64,000 nucleotides of DNA from Knoellia remsis (GCF_003002895.1 NZ_PVTI01000005.1:1-64000), one strand, 5' to 3'; counted from the first letter of the stretch, positions 21,728 to 34,731 are shown. Translations and numbers: made by a program. Notes: generated from the sequence alone by a model not told the origin.

Positions 21728-23022
21728 GCACCCCGACCCTGCTCATCACCGGCGCGACGCTCGCCGACGGCACGACGACCGACGTCCTCGTCACCGACGG
21801 AACCATCAGCGAGCTCGGCACGGGCCTCGACGCACCCAAGGACGCCGAGCGCATCGACGCGGGCGGGCTCACCCTGCTGCCCGGCCTCGTCGACCTGCAC
21901 ACCCACCTGCGCGAGCCCGGGCGCGAGGACGCCGAGACGATCGCGACGGGTGCCGCCGCTGCGGCCGTCGGTGGCTTCACCGCCGTCCTGGCCATGGCGA
22001 ACACCAACCCCGTCACCGACACGGCGGAGGCCGCCGAGCGGGTCCTCGACCTCGGGCGCGCCGCCGGGCTCGTCGACGTCCAACCCATCGGCGCGGTGAC
22101 CAAGGGCCTCGCCGGCGAGGAGCTGGCCGAGCTCGCCCTCATGCACCGCTCCCGCGCCACCGTCCGCGTCTTCTCCGACGACGGCCGCTGCGTCCACGAC
22201 TCACGGGTCATGCGCCGGGCGCTCGAGTACGTCCGCGCGTTCGGCGGCGTCGTGAGCCAGCATGCGCAGGACCCCGCTCTCGCGGGGGCGAGCGCCTGCT
22301 GCCACGAGGGCGAGCTGAGCGGCCGTCTCGGCCTGCCCGGCTGGCCCGCCGTCGCCGAGTCGAGCGTCATCGCCCGCGACGCCCAGCTCGCGCAGCACAC
22401 CGGCTCCCGCGTCCATGTCGCCCACGTCAGCACCGCTGAGGGCGTCGAGGTGGTCCGCTGGGCCAAGTCCCGTGGCATCGACCTCACCGCGGAGGTCACC
22501 CCGCACCACCTGCTGCTCACCCAGGACCGGCTGGCGACCTACGACCCGACGTTCAAGGTCAACCCGCCGCTGCGCCCGAGCGAGGACGTCGAGGCGGTGC
22601 GCGCGGCGCTCGCCGACGGCACCATCGACGCGGTCGCGACCGACCACGCGCCGCACGCCCGGCACGACAAGGAGCACGCCTTCGTCGACGCGGCCTTCGG
22701 CATGCTCGGCCTCGAGACCGCCTTCGCTGTCGTCCACGACACGATGGTGCGCAGTGGCGCCATGGACCTCGCGACCCTCGTCGAGCGCATGTCGGTCGCG
22801 CCGGCGCGCATCGCCGGGCTCACCGACCACGGCCGTGCCGTCGAGGCCGGCGCCCCCGCGAACCTCGTCCTCGTCGACACCGAGGCCACCCGCACTGTGG
22901 ACGCGACGGCGTCGAAGTCGTTGTCCCGCAACAATCCTTGGGACGGCATGAGCCTCACCGGCGCCGTCCACACGACGATCCTGCGTGGCAGGGTCACGGC
23001 CCGCGACGGAGAGACCGCATGA
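21724..23022 (+). CDS. pyrC: dihydroorotase (class I)
   Basis: Cyclises carbamoyl-aspartate to dihydroorotate. The 432-aa metal-dependent amidohydrolase shows [13 protein letters not shown] (metal His pair), [29 protein letters not shown] and ATDHAPH (catalytic Asp). Overlaps pyrB and carA by 4 bp each. Confidence 0.97.
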
Positions 23023-24194
23023 CCACGACGATGCAGACCCGCGAGCCCGCCGTCCTCGTCCTCGAGGACGGGCGCACCTTCACCGGCCAGGCCTACGGCG
23101 CCCGCGGCTCCACCGTCGGCGAGGCCGTGTTCTGCACCGCGATGACCGGCTACCAGGAGACGCTCACCGACCCGAGCTACCACCGCCAGGTCGTCATCAT
23201 GACCGCGCCGCACATCGGCAACACCGGCTGGAACGACGAGGACGACGAGTCGAGCCGCATCTGGGTGTCCGGTTACGTCGTGCGCGACCCGGCAGTCCGG
23301 CCGTCGAGCTGGCGGTCGCGCCGCACCCTCGAGGACGAGCTCGAGGCTCAGGGCGTCGTCGGTATCTGCGGCATCGACACCCGCGCCCTGACCCGCCACC
23401 TGCGCGAGCGCGGCGCCATGCGCGTCGGCATCTTCTCCGGGGAGGAGGCCGGTATGCCGGTCGCGCAGCTCCTCGAGCGGGTCACCTCCGCGCCCCTCAT
23501 GAAGGGTGCCGACCTCGCCGACGACGTGAGCACCGACGAGACGTATGTCGTGGATGCGGTGGGGGAGAAGCGGTTCACCGTGGCCGCCCTCGACCTCGGC
23601 ATCAAGGCGATGACCCCGCAGCTCATGGCCGAGCGCGGCATCGAGGTGCACGTCCTCCCGGCCGACGCGACGTTCGAGCAGGTCCGCGCCACCGGCGCCG
23701 ACGCGGTCTTCTTCAGCAACGGCCCGGGTGACCCCGCGACGGCCGATCACGCCGTCGGCGTCCTGCAGGAGGCGCTGCGGGCCGGCATGCCGTACTTCGG
23801 CATCTGCTTCGGCAACCAGCTCTTCGGCCGGGCCCTCGGGTTCGGCACCTACAAGCTCAAGTACGGCCACCGCGGCATCAACCAGCCCGTCATGGACCGG
23901 ACCACCGGCAAGGTCGAGGTCACCGCACACAACCACGGCTTCGCCGTCGATGCGCCTCTCGACAAAGACACCGAGACCGAGTTCGGCTCGGCGCGCGTCT
24001 CGCACGTGTGCCTCAACGACGACGTCGTCGAAGGGCTCGAACTACGTTCTGCCGCAGGCGATCTCCTCGCCTTCTCGGTGCAGTACCACCCGGAGGCAGC
24101 AGCGGGACCGCACGACGCGGCATACCTCTTCGACAGGTTCGTCGACCTGCTCGAGGCCTCGTCGAGAATGTCCGATCGAGCTATTGCTCATTAG
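23019..24194 (+). CDS. carA: carbamoyl-phosphate synthase small subunit
   Basis: Glutamine amidotransferase that supplies ammonia to CarB. The 391-aa protein has the N-terminal CPSase domain ([19 protein letters not shown]) and a class I amidotransferase domain: [13 protein letters not shown] with the nucleophile Cys, and [12 protein letters not shown] with the catalytic His. The final residues (about [11 protein letters not shown]) are not family-like and come from DNA of lower GC, so the cassette downstream may have replaced the native 3' end. carB, normally next, is 4.3 kb away. The ATG start overlaps the pyrC stop. Confidence 0.95.
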   Translation: MTTTMQTREPAVLVLEDGRTFTGQAYGARGSTVGEAVFCTAMTGYQETLTDPSYHRQVVIMTAPHIGNTGWNDEDDESSRIWVSGYVVRDPAVRPSSWRSRRTLEDELEAQGVVGICGIDTRALTRHLRERGAMRVGIFSGEEAGMPVAQLLERVTSAPLMKGADLADDVSTDETYVVDAVGEKRFTVAALDLGIKAMTPQLMAERGIEVHVLPADATFEQVRATGADAVFFSNGPGDPATADHAVGVLQEALRAGMPYFGICFGNQLFGRALGFGTYKLKYGHRGINQPVMDRTTGKVEVTAHNHGFAVDAPLDKDTETEFGSARVSHVCLNDDVVEGLELRSAAGDLLAFSVQYHPEAAAGPHDAAYLFDRFVDLLEASSRMSDRAIAH

Positions 24195-24197
24195 GGT
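24192..24197 (+). promoter_or_regulatory. possible cassette promoter -10 box containing the carA stop codon
   Basis: TAGGGT begins with the TAG stop of carA. Transcription from about 24205 would give a 14-nt leader before the first cassette gene. Confidence 0.4.
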
Positions 24198-24218
24198 GAA
24201 ACCTGCCACCATCGGGCG

Positions 24219-24656
24219 ATGAGGCTCTCTTTCCCCCCCGTACTGGCAGTTGGTGCAACGGCGACTCTGCTGCTGTGCGCACCTTGGGCAATGGGTGACA
24301 GTACTCCTGTCAAATCGTGTTCGGGCACCGCAGCCGGCAACACCTACGTCTCCTCGGCGGAGCACGACTTCACCTATCCCACGTCGACGACGAAGAAGTG
24401 GACACTGGTTGGCGGATTGCCTGTGTCGGGGAGTGGAATGGGCGGGGACAACAGGTTTACCTTCTCCATCACCAGGGATGGGACGTCCCTGTACCAGGGG
24501 TCGGTCTCCGGACTGGATCGCGGGCAATGGGGAACGCGATCCGTCGCCGTGACTGTCGGACGAACCTCCACACACGCGGTGATCAGCAAGGCAGACATGG
24601 ACGCGGTCTTCGCCTATCGGGCAAAGTGCGATATCTACCACCTGTACAACTACTGA
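24219..24656 (+). CDS. secreted 145-aa protein, unknown function (cassette gene 1)
   Basis: Signal peptide of about 26 residues (positive MRLS, hydrophobic VGATATLLLCAPWA, cleavage near MG-DST), so a mature protein of about 118 aa outside the cell. It has two cysteines, Cys34 and Cys137, near its two ends, which could form one disulfide. The body is Thr/Ser/Gly-rich and reads as beta strands (NRFTFSITRDGTSLYQGSV). No lipobox. I do not recognise a family. GC of about 60% contrasts with about 72% in carA. Being first in an exporter operon, it may be the effector or a surface partner; this is inference. Confidence 0.75.
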   Translation: MRLSFPPVLAVGATATLLLCAPWAMGDSTPVKSCSGTAAGNTYVSSAEHDFTYPTSTTKKWTLVGGLPVSGSGMGGDNRFTFSITRDGTSLYQGSVSGLDRGQWGTRSVAVTVGRTSTHAVISKADMDAVFAYRAKCDIYHLYNY

Positions 24657-24684
24657 TGCCCAGTCCGCACACGAGAGGGCCACG

Positions 24685-25773
24685 TTGCACCCTCACATGC
24701 TGACGTCTCGCCTGCTGGTGGCGGGTGTGAGCGGGGTATTCGCGCTGGCGGTGCTCGTCTACTTCCTCACGGGTCGTGAAGACGCTGCGGTACCCAGCAC
24801 CAAGGTCGACATGACGTGGACCGATCCCGCCAATCGCGTCATCCGCGCGGACGCAAGTGGTGCGATCATCTCGTCGCAACGTGGCTACCGCGGCGTTGCT
24901 CGCTCCGGGTCCGTGGCGTGGGACGACACTGCGGCGCTCAACCGTTCACCGGTCGAAGTTGTCTGCGTGGGCGAGTGCCCCAATGCGGTGCTCAGCGGCG
25001 ACTTGGAGGATTTTTCGCCGGACCCCAAGCCAGATCGCTTGGGACGAACGGTGGCACTTCCCGAGCCGTGGACGAAGCCAGGCACAGGCAGCAACATCAT
25101 TCTTGGCAGTGATGGTGTCAATTCGCTTCGTCTGGTCTCAGACGCACGTGGTGCCGCCGAACTACAGATGTGGCGCGACGACAGCATTGCCGACCGCGTG
25201 AAGTTTCCCTCGCCAGTCGTGGGATGGCACAGCTTGTCAGCTGATGGACGCAGCGGAACGCTGATCTCGTTGAGCGACAATGCCCAGACCTCGCAGACCC
25301 TCTGGTTCGCGTCTCTCACCGCAGATGGATGGAAAGTGCGCGACTCCGGTGCTCAACGGGCCTGCATCTCGGCCGATGGTCGGAGCTGGGTCGAGGACGA
25401 TGTCCTCATCTGGAAGGGATCGAGAGCAAAGTTGCCGGACTCTGTCTCCGGCCTCCAGTGCCAGTTTGGCGGGGACACCATCGTGTTCGGAGACAGAGGC
25501 ATTCAGGAGGCAGGTACCCTCACCTCGGTGAATGGGAGTGGAGGCGTCCTGTGGCAGCGACCTCTGCCGCCCTACTCATGGCCGACCGTCAGCGTCCGCT
25601 CGGACGAGGTGGCGATCTCAACTGCGACTCCGAGTGGTTCGTCAACGGCCGTGGTGGATACGAGCGGCAGAATTCGTGCGGTTATCCCGGAGACTGTCTC
25701 CGCCATCTTCACGGGTTCAGGTGAACTCGTGACGACTTCCCCGGTGGGACGCGTGGTGTGGCGAAAGATCTAG
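24685..25773 (+). CDS. membrane-anchored propeller-like protein (cassette gene 2)
   Basis: A 362-aa protein with one N-terminal membrane helix (about residues 10-29, LLVAGVSGVFALAVLVYFLT) and a large outside domain. That domain repeats short strand patterns with SADGR and DGW turns (for example SLSADGRSGTLISL, CISADGRSWVEDDVLIW), resembling a beta-propeller. Cysteines in VVCVGECP may pair. I chose the TTG at 24685, which sits 5 bases after GAGAGGG; an ATG at 24697 is the alternative. It overlaps the ATPase gene by 16 bp. Function unknown; a sensor or substrate-binding role for the exporter is a guess. Confidence 0.75.
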   Translation: MHPHMLTSRLLVAGVSGVFALAVLVYFLTGREDAAVPSTKVDMTWTDPANRVIRADASGAIISSQRGYRGVARSGSVAWDDTAALNRSPVEVVCVGECPNAVLSGDLEDFSPDPKPDRLGRTVALPEPWTKPGTGSNIILGSDGVNSLRLVSDARGAAELQMWRDDSIADRVKFPSPVVGWHSLSADGRSGTLISLSDNAQTSQTLWFASLTADGWKVRDSGAQRACISADGRSWVEDDVLIWKGSRAKLPDSVSGLQCQFGGDTIVFGDRGIQEAGTLTSVNGSGGVLWQRPLPPYSWPTVSVRSDEVAISTATPSGSSTAVVDTSGRIRAVIPETVSAIFTGSGELVTTSPVGRVVWRKI

Positions 25774-26471
25774 CTGGACTGACGATTCACCACCTGCGCA
25801 AGCAGCATGCGTCGGGCTTCTCACTGGGTCCAGTGGACCTGAAGCTGCCATCTGGTGAATGCCTGGGCCTCGTGGGTGCGAACGGCTCGGGCAAGACCAC
25901 GCTTTTGCGATGCATCCTCGCAACGACATCGCTGGACACGGGCACGGTCACGTGGCGTGACCACGAAGTGAAGGTTGGAAGTCCAACACCGGGCGTTGTC
26001 GGGATGTTGGAGGAGCCACGCTTGTTTGGGCGGCTCAGCGCCGTGGACAATCTTGTCGCGGCCCTCGCTGATGGGGTCAACCTGGTTGACTGTCGACAAG
26101 CTCTGGCACGTGTTGGTTTGGGGGACGTTGGCTCGCTGCCAGTCGGACGATTCAGCCAAGGTATGCGTCAGCGCCTCGGGCTTGCGCGGCTACTGGTGAA
26201 ACCCAAAGAGCTCATCGTGCTCGACGAGCCAAGCAACGGCCTCGATCCCGTGGGTATTCGATGGCTCAGAAACCTCATTGGTGAGTTGCGTGCTTCGGGG
26301 GCGACTGTCATCGTCTCGAGCCACGCCCTCTATGAGGTGCAGCAGGTCATGACTCAGTTCCTGTTGCTCGGAGATGGCAAGGTGCTGGCCCAAGGTTCGC
26401 GCGAGGAACTCGGGGAGGTCGTCACGCTGGAAGACCTGTACTTCCGTGCTCTCGGAGAGGGCAGCTCATGA
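25758..26471 (+). CDS. ABC transporter ATP-binding protein, exporter type (cassette gene 3)
   Basis: A 237-aa ATPase of the BcrA/CcmA-like exporter group. Walker A GANGSGKTT (about residues 39-47), a degenerate signature FSQGMRQRLGLARLL in place of LSGGQ, Walker B LIVLDEPSNGLDP and the switch His in SSHALYEV are all present, so it should hydrolyse ATP. MLEEPRLFGRLSAVDNL is the Q-loop region. The GTG at 25758 follows GGTGGGA. It overlaps both neighbours and pairs with the two membrane proteins downstream. Confidence 0.92.
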   Translation: MAKDLAGLTIHHLRKQHASGFSLGPVDLKLPSGECLGLVGANGSGKTTLLRCILATTSLDTGTVTWRDHEVKVGSPTPGVVGMLEEPRLFGRLSAVDNLVAALADGVNLVDCRQALARVGLGDVGSLPVGRFSQGMRQRLGLARLLVKPKELIVLDEPSNGLDPVGIRWLRNLIGELRASGATVIVSSHALYEVQQVMTQFLLLGDGKVLAQGSREELGEVVTLEDLYFRALGEGSS

Positions 26472-27628
26472 CGGCCGGATTTCGCATCGTCCTTCGCGAT
26501 GTTGGGACATGGGTGTATGCGCTCCTCTCCATGGCGGCTGCCGTCGGAGCGACAGCGACGCGAGGTGAGGACGTCGGCACGACGTTGGCCTCTGTGCCCT
26601 CGTGGCTGTGGCTGTCCGGGGCCGTGGGTGCTGGACTCATGGCTGCTTCAGTGTGGGGCAACTGTTTCGCGGCCGAGCTGGAGGCGAATCTCCACCTTGC
26701 GGGGGTGTCAGCACGGCCGCGTCGAGTCAAAATCTTCGTGGCGATGGCCCTCGTGGTGGCGTTGAACACCTTTGTCGTAGTGGTCGTGCCTGTCGTGGCG
26801 GTCACGGTGGCTGCAGGGCGCGGGGCCGGCAGTCTGGATCTGGCCGAGTTCGCCCTCTTCCTTTGCACGGGCTTTGTCTCCGTGTGTCTGGGCACGGCGG
26901 TTGGTTGGGGACGCTCGCGGACCACCGCACTGATATGGGTTGTGCCAATGGTCGTGTTCCCGGTGCTTGTCTACTTCGGCCCAAGACTCTCGGGCCGTGA
27001 TCTCGTGCTCGCACTGTCACCGACCGCAGCGCCGCTGGTCATGTCGCCACGTGCCTACTCGTCCCCGGTCGAGAGCGGCATTTCGGCGGCGGTGCTGGCG
27101 ATGGTGGCGCTCTCGACGCTCGCCGTCCTTCGGGCGCGTCCACTTGCTCTTCGAGAAAGGACTCCGCATCAAGACCGGGGGAGCGGACGGAGTTCAGGTT
27201 CCGAACCCTCCAGCCGCAGTAGGCGGGTCGCACCATGGGCGGCTCTCGTCCCGGTGGTCGTGATCGCCGCAAGCCCGGTGTTCCTCGAACGCTTGCCAGT
27301 GTGGGCCCGGTATTCCACGGGCGTGCAGGAGGCCCGCGGCACAAGCGCCACCGCGACGCTAGCCCGATTCCTCGACCTGGCAGCGCAAGGGGACTGGCTC
27401 GCCGCGGACTCTCTGACTGTTCGTGGCCAGGCGTCGGCTGTGTTGGGTGGGCTTCCGGAAAACTTTGCTCAACGAACGGCCACTGCTCCCCTGGAAATGG
27501 TCAGCTCAGCCAATGTCGCCTCAGCCGAGGTGATGATCAGGGCTCGCGGGCAGGTGTTCTTTGCATGCATGACTCACCCCAGACGTCAGTGGATGGTCGT
27601 GAAAGTGGGGGTGCAGCGCTGTGATTAG
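26468..27628 (+). CDS. ABC-2-like permease with C-terminal soluble domain (cassette gene 4)
   Basis: A 386-aa membrane protein. About six hydrophobic segments lie in residues 12-225, then a polar Arg/Ser-rich loop (about 226-255), a seventh helix (AALVPVVVIAASPVFL) and a C-terminal domain of about 110 residues. That domain begins FLDLAAQGDWLAADSLTV, which resembles NTF2-like folds, and contains two Cys near the end. The ATG start overlaps the ATPase stop (ATGA). By context it is a permease subunit; sequence similarity to a named family is not evident to me. Confidence 0.8.
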   Translation: MTAGFRIVLRDVGTWVYALLSMAAAVGATATRGEDVGTTLASVPSWLWLSGAVGAGLMAASVWGNCFAAELEANLHLAGVSARPRRVKIFVAMALVVALNTFVVVVVPVVAVTVAAGRGAGSLDLAEFALFLCTGFVSVCLGTAVGWGRSRTTALIWVVPMVVFPVLVYFGPRLSGRDLVLALSPTAAPLVMSPRAYSSPVESGISAAVLAMVALSTLAVLRARPLALRERTPHQDRGSGRSSGSEPSSRSRRVAPWAALVPVVVIAASPVFLERLPVWARYSTGVQEARGTSATATLARFLDLAAQGDWLAADSLTVRGQASAVLGGLPENFAQRTATAPLEMVSSANVASAEVMIRARGQVFFACMTHPRRQWMVVKVGVQRCD

Positions 27629-28412
27629 GCGGTCGCGTCTCCACGGTCTCGTGGCAACCACGCGTCGATTCCCCGCTGGGGTCAGGGGCGGAGTCTTCGC
27701 GCTCACCGTCGCCAGCGGCTTGGCGACTGTGCTCACGCCCGTCCTGGTCAATGGCGATCCGGTCAGCCTTGGATGGTGGGGGATCTTCCACGGTGCGTCG
27801 GTTGGCACGGCCGTCGGCACGGCCGTTGCTGTCGTCCTTGTCGTCGTCCTCGTGGGAGGGGACGAGGACTCGGGGTATACGGCAGAGCGACTCGCACTTG
27901 GAGTGAGGCCGCAAAGGACTGCGATGATCCAGTGCGGGGTGGCGATCGCGTGCGGCATGGCTGCGTGGACAATCACGGCCCTGCTCACTGGGCTGTTCGC
28001 CTTGGTGGACATCGCGGCAAGGTTGGTTTTCGCCGGTCATGCAGCAGTCGTTCCTCCTGATCCGCTGGTCATAAGAGTGGGCCTGGCGGGGCCGGTTGTT
28101 GTGGTCGGCGCAACCGTCGTCGCCGCTGCTTGGATCGTGGCGTGGCGCTCGGCCTTTCGCGCCGGCGTCGCGCTGGCGGTTTTGGCAGCGAGCCTCCTCG
28201 CCGTTGTCACCAGCGTGGGCCAGAGCCCATGGCTGCTCCTCGCACATCCATTGGGGCCAGGGTGGCGAGCGCTGAGTGAGACGACGTGGGGACGAGATCT
28301 CCCAGGAGCGGTCACGACCCATGACACTGGTTTTGCGGCTGCCGGGCTACTTTGGGCAGTGGCCCTCACTGTTGTCGCGGGACGGGGGTTCCGGCGGCTC
28401 GGAGTGCGGTGA
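27621..28412 (+). CDS. second membrane subunit of the exporter (cassette gene 5)
   Basis: A 263-aa protein with five to six hydrophobic segments (about residues 22-45, 60-80, 102-127, 150-170, 175-200, 236-255). The GTG start overlaps the preceding stop by 8 bp, so translation is coupled. Paired with the preceding permease and one ATPase it would complete an asymmetric ABC-2-type exporter, as in LanFEG-like immunity systems; that comparison is by architecture only. The gene ends 94 bases before carB. Confidence 0.78.
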   Translation: MIRRSRLHGLVATTRRFPAGVRGGVFALTVASGLATVLTPVLVNGDPVSLGWWGIFHGASVGTAVGTAVAVVLVVVLVGGDEDSGYTAERLALGVRPQRTAMIQCGVAIACGMAAWTITALLTGLFALVDIAARLVFAGHAAVVPPDPLVIRVGLAGPVVVVGATVVAAAWIVAWRSAFRAGVALAVLAASLLAVVTSVGQSPWLLLAHPLGPGWRALSETTWGRDLPGAVTTHDTGFAAAGLLWAVALTVVAGRGFRRLGVR

Positions 28413-28442
28413 GGCGCCGGGATGGGGCAAGGACGCTCCGGG

Positions 28443-28500
28443 TAGTCTTGGCCCCATCACTTGGCTCTCTTTAAGTCCTGTCCTGTGAGGCAGGGAAGGG
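28443..28500 (+). promoter_or_regulatory. second PyrR-binding leader, before carB
   Basis: TAGTCT (28443-28448), CTTTAA (28469-28474) and CCTGTCCTGTGAGGCAGGG (28477-28495), then GAAGGG, 7 bases before the carB ATG. From CCTG to GAAGG it is identical to the pyrR leader except one loop base. So carB has its own promoter candidate and PyrR-responsive ribosome site, as expected for a gene separated from its operon. Confidence 0.82.
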
Positions 28501-28506
28501 ATGGTT

Positions 28507-31829
<3,323 letters not shown>

Positions 31830-31833
<4 letters not shown>

Positions 31834-32759
31834 CCCCGCCCACCCCGACCACGAGCGGCGCCACTGTCAGCGCGCAGACGTCGGCGCGCGACGGCGTCCT
31901 GCGCGTCGACGGCGAGGTCATCGCCATCCGCCGCGCCGGCGCCTACCACCACCTCACGATCGTCGCGCCCGGCGTGGCCGAGCTCGCCCGCCCGGGCCAG
32001 TTCGCCGCCCTGGCCGTCGGCGGGCCAACGACGGGCAACCTTCTCCGGCGGTCGTTCTCGATCCACAAGGTCTCCCCGTCGGGCACCTACGGCGGCACGC
32101 TCGACCTCGTCATCGCGGCCAAGGGGCCGGGCACCCAGTGGCTCACCGAGCTGCGCGCCCACGACGCCGTCGACGTCGTCGCCCCGCTGGGCCGGGCGTT
32201 CCCGCTGCCGACCGAGCCGGTGCCGTGCATCCTCGTCGGCGGCGGCTACGGGTCGGCGCCGCTCTTCTGGCTCGCCGAGGTGCTGCGCGAGCGCGGCTGC
32301 CCCGTCGAGATGGTGCTCGGCGCGGGGTCCGAGGACCGGCTCTTCGGCGTCGTCGAGGCGCGGCGCGCCGCGGACGGCGTCACCGTGACGACCGACGACG
32401 GCTCGGCCGGCCACCGCGGCTGGGTCAGCGACGTGCTGCCCGAGGTGTTCCGCCGCACCGGTGCCCCCGTCGCCTACGCGTGCGGCCCGATGGGCATGCT
32501 CCAGTCGGTGACCCGGGTCGCGGCCGAGCACGGTGCCGTCGCTCAGGTCGCGGTCGAGGAGGCCATGGCGTGCGGCGTCGGGGTCTGCATGACCTGCGTC
32601 ATGCCGGTGCGCGACAAGGCCGGTGTGACCAAGATGGTCCGCTCCTGCGTCGAGGGTCCCGTCTTCCGCGGTGACCGGGTGCGCTGGGAGGCGTTCCACG
32701 ACGGCGTATGCGGCGTGCCCGCCGACGCGGTCGGCGCACCGCAGGCGGGTGGTCACTGA
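31830..32759 (+). CDS. pyrK: dihydroorotate dehydrogenase electron-transfer subunit
   Basis: FAD and 2Fe-2S subunit that passes electrons from dihydroorotate (through PyrD) to NAD. The 309-aa protein shows the flavin motif LLRRSFSIH, the NAD motif [23 protein letters not shown] and the cluster ligands C-x4-C-x2-C-x16-C beginning [10 protein letters not shown]. This makes the dihydroorotate dehydrogenase a type 1B enzyme. The GTG start overlaps carB (GTGA). Confidence 0.94.
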
Positions 32760-33736
32760 TGGCCGGCAGCCCCAGGGTCGACCTCTCCGTCCCGATCGGC
32801 GCGGGACGCGTCCTGCCCAACCCGGTCATGACGGCGTCCGGCTGCGCGGCCAACGGCCGTGAGCTGCACCGCTTCTTCGACGTCTCGCAGCTCGGCGCGT
32901 TCGTCACCAAGACCGTGATGATGGAGCCGCGCTCCGGTCGCGGCACCCCACGCATGGCCGAGACCGCCTCCGGCATGCTCAACTCGATCGGCCTGCAGGG
33001 ACCGGGGATCCGCGCGTTCGTCGAGCAGGACCTGCCCTGGCTGAAGTCCGTCGGTGCCCGCGTCCTCGTCTCGATCGCGGGCAACACCGCGGGCGAGTTC
33101 GCCGACGTCGCCAGGGTGCTCGCCGACAGCGACGCCTTCGACTGCGTCGTCGGAGTCGAGGTCAACATCTCCTGCCCCAACGTCGCCAACCGCGGCCTCG
33201 TCTTCGCGTGCGACCCGCTGTCGTCGGCCAAGGTCATTGCCCTCGTCCGCGAGCAGCTGCCGCGCGACGTGCCGATGTTCGCGAAGCTCACGCCCGACGT
33301 GACCGACATCGTCAGCATCGCCGACGCCGCGGTGAAGGCGGGCGCGACCGGCCTGACGATGATCAACACCCTCCTCGGCATGGTCATCGACACCGACACG
33401 CTGCGGCCGCACCTCGGGGGGATCACCGGTGGCCTCTCCGGCCCGTCGATCCGCCCGGTCGCGGTCCGTGCCCTCTGGCAGGTCACCCAGGCGATGCGGG
33501 CCGGCCGCTTCCAGACCGTGCCGCTCATCGGCGTCGGGGGAGTGCGCACCGGGCGCGACGCCCTCGAGCTCATCGCCGCCGGCGCGACGATGGTCCAGGT
33601 CGGCACGGCCACCTTCAACGACCCGACGGCTCCGCAGCGGGTCATCGGCGAGCTCGAGACCGCGGTCGCCGCGCACGGCGTCGACTGCGTCACCGGCCTG
33701 GTCGGCATCGCCCACGACAGGATGGTCATCCCGTGA
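32759..33736 (+). CDS. pyrD: dihydroorotate dehydrogenase, type 1B catalytic subunit
   Basis: Oxidises dihydroorotate to orotate with FMN. The 325-aa barrel has PNPVMTASGC near the start, NSIGLQGPG, the loop NISCPNV with the catalytic Cys of class 1 enzymes, and the FMN-phosphate site GVGGVRTGRDALE. The ATG shares one base with the pyrK stop (TGATG), fitting stoichiometric expression of the two subunits. Confidence 0.95.
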   Translation: MAGSPRVDLSVPIGAGRVLPNPVMTASGCAANGRELHRFFDVSQLGAFVTKTVMMEPRSGRGTPRMAETASGMLNSIGLQGPGIRAFVEQDLPWLKSVGARVLVSIAGNTAGEFADVARVLADSDAFDCVVGVEVNISCPNVANRGLVFACDPLSSAKVIALVREQLPRDVPMFAKLTPDVTDIVSIADAAVKAGATGLTMINTLLGMVIDTDTLRPHLGGITGGLSGPSIRPVAVRALWQVTQAMRAGRFQTVPLIGVGGVRTGRDALELIAAGATMVQVGTATFNDPTAPQRVIGELETAVAAHGVDCVTGLVGIAHDRMVIP

Positions 33737-34605
33737 CAGACAACGCCCGCGAGACCCCTGCGCCCTTCGGTGTGCGGCTGCGCACCGCCATGGACGCGCA
33801 CGGCCCGCTCTGCGCCGGCATCGACCCGCACCGCGCCCTCGTCGAGTCGTGGGGCCTCACCTACGACCTCGACGGCCTGCGCACGTTCACCCAAGCCTGC
33901 GTCGAGGCGTTCGGCGGCCACGTCGGCATCGTCAAGCCGCAGTCGGCGTTCTTCGAGGTCTTCGGCTCGGGCGGCATCGCGGTGCTCGAGGCGGCCATCA
34001 CCGAGCTGCAGTCCCGCGGGACCCTCGTGCTCCTCGACGCCAAGCGCGGCGACATCGGCTCGACGATGGCCGCCTATGCCGAGGCGTTCCTCGGTCCGTA
34101 TGCCGTTGCCGCGCCCGAGGCTGTCACGCTGAGCCCCTACCTGGGTTTCGAGTCGCTGCGGCCGGCGCTCGACGTCGCGAGCGCGAACGGTCGCGGCGTC
34201 TTCGTCCTCGCGCTCACCTCGAACCCGGAGGGCCCGAGCGTCCAGCACGCCCGCCTCGACGACGTGAGCGTCGCCGGGTCGATGGTCCGCGGCGCCGCGA
34301 CCGAGAACGCCGACGCCGTCGCCGCCGGTGAGCTGGGCAGCACCGGCCTCGTCGTCGGCGCGACCGTCGGCAGCGCCGTGCAGGACCTCGGCCTCGACCT
34401 CGCCGACGTCGGTGGCCCGCTCCTCGCGCCCGGTGTCGGGGCCCAGGGCGCGACCGGCGACGACCTCAAGCGGGTCTTCGGCGACGCCCTCGGCAACGTC
34501 CTGCCCGCCAGCTCGCGCGAGGTGCTCGCGGCCGGACCCGACCCCACGGCCTTGCGTGCGAAGGCGACCCGCACGAGCGAGGAACTGGCAGCGCTGCTGC
34601 GCTGA
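33733..34605 (+). CDS. pyrF: orotidine-5'-phosphate decarboxylase
   Basis: Last step to UMP. The 290-aa protein is the long (type 2) form, with LCAGIDPHRALVESWG at the N-terminus and the catalytic LLDAKRGDIGST (Lys-Asp pair), and APGVGAQGATGDDLK near the phosphate site. GTG overlaps the pyrD stop. pyrE is absent from the window. Confidence 0.95.
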   Translation: MTDNARETPAPFGVRLRTAMDAHGPLCAGIDPHRALVESWGLTYDLDGLRTFTQACVEAFGGHVGIVKPQSAFFEVFGSGGIAVLEAAITELQSRGTLVLLDAKRGDIGSTMAAYAEAFLGPYAVAAPEAVTLSPYLGFESLRPALDVASANGRGVFVLALTSNPEGPSVQHARLDDVSVAGSMVRGAATENADAVAAGELGSTGLVVGATVGSAVQDLGLDLADVGGPLLAPGVGAQGATGDDLKRVFGDALGNVLPASSREVLAAGPDPTALRAKATRTSEELAALLR

Positions 34606-34671
34606 CCGGCATACCGGAACGTCGCCGTCTCGTGGCGGCGCCCGACTCGGAGTGAACCGGGCCTGACGTGG

Positions 34672-34677
34672 TTAAAT
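34672..34677 (+). promoter_or_regulatory. possible mihF -10 box
   Basis: TTAAAT in an otherwise GC-rich gap, 55 bases before mihF. It would give a leader of about 47 nt. Confidence 0.35.
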
Positions 34678-34731
34678 CGCGAGAAAGGCGTTGAGAAGCA
34701 GCGCCGACGCACCATACGAAGGACGTTCGAC

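Noticed and set aside
24219-28412. Insertion sequence or integrative element carrying the cassette
   Set aside because: No transposase, integrase, terminal inverted repeats or target duplication were visible at either edge. Transfer is suggested only by position and GC.
34606-34650. Terminator after pyrF
   Set aside because: Only short 4-base stems (CCGG-CATA-CCGG and CGCC/GGCG) are present, too weak to call.
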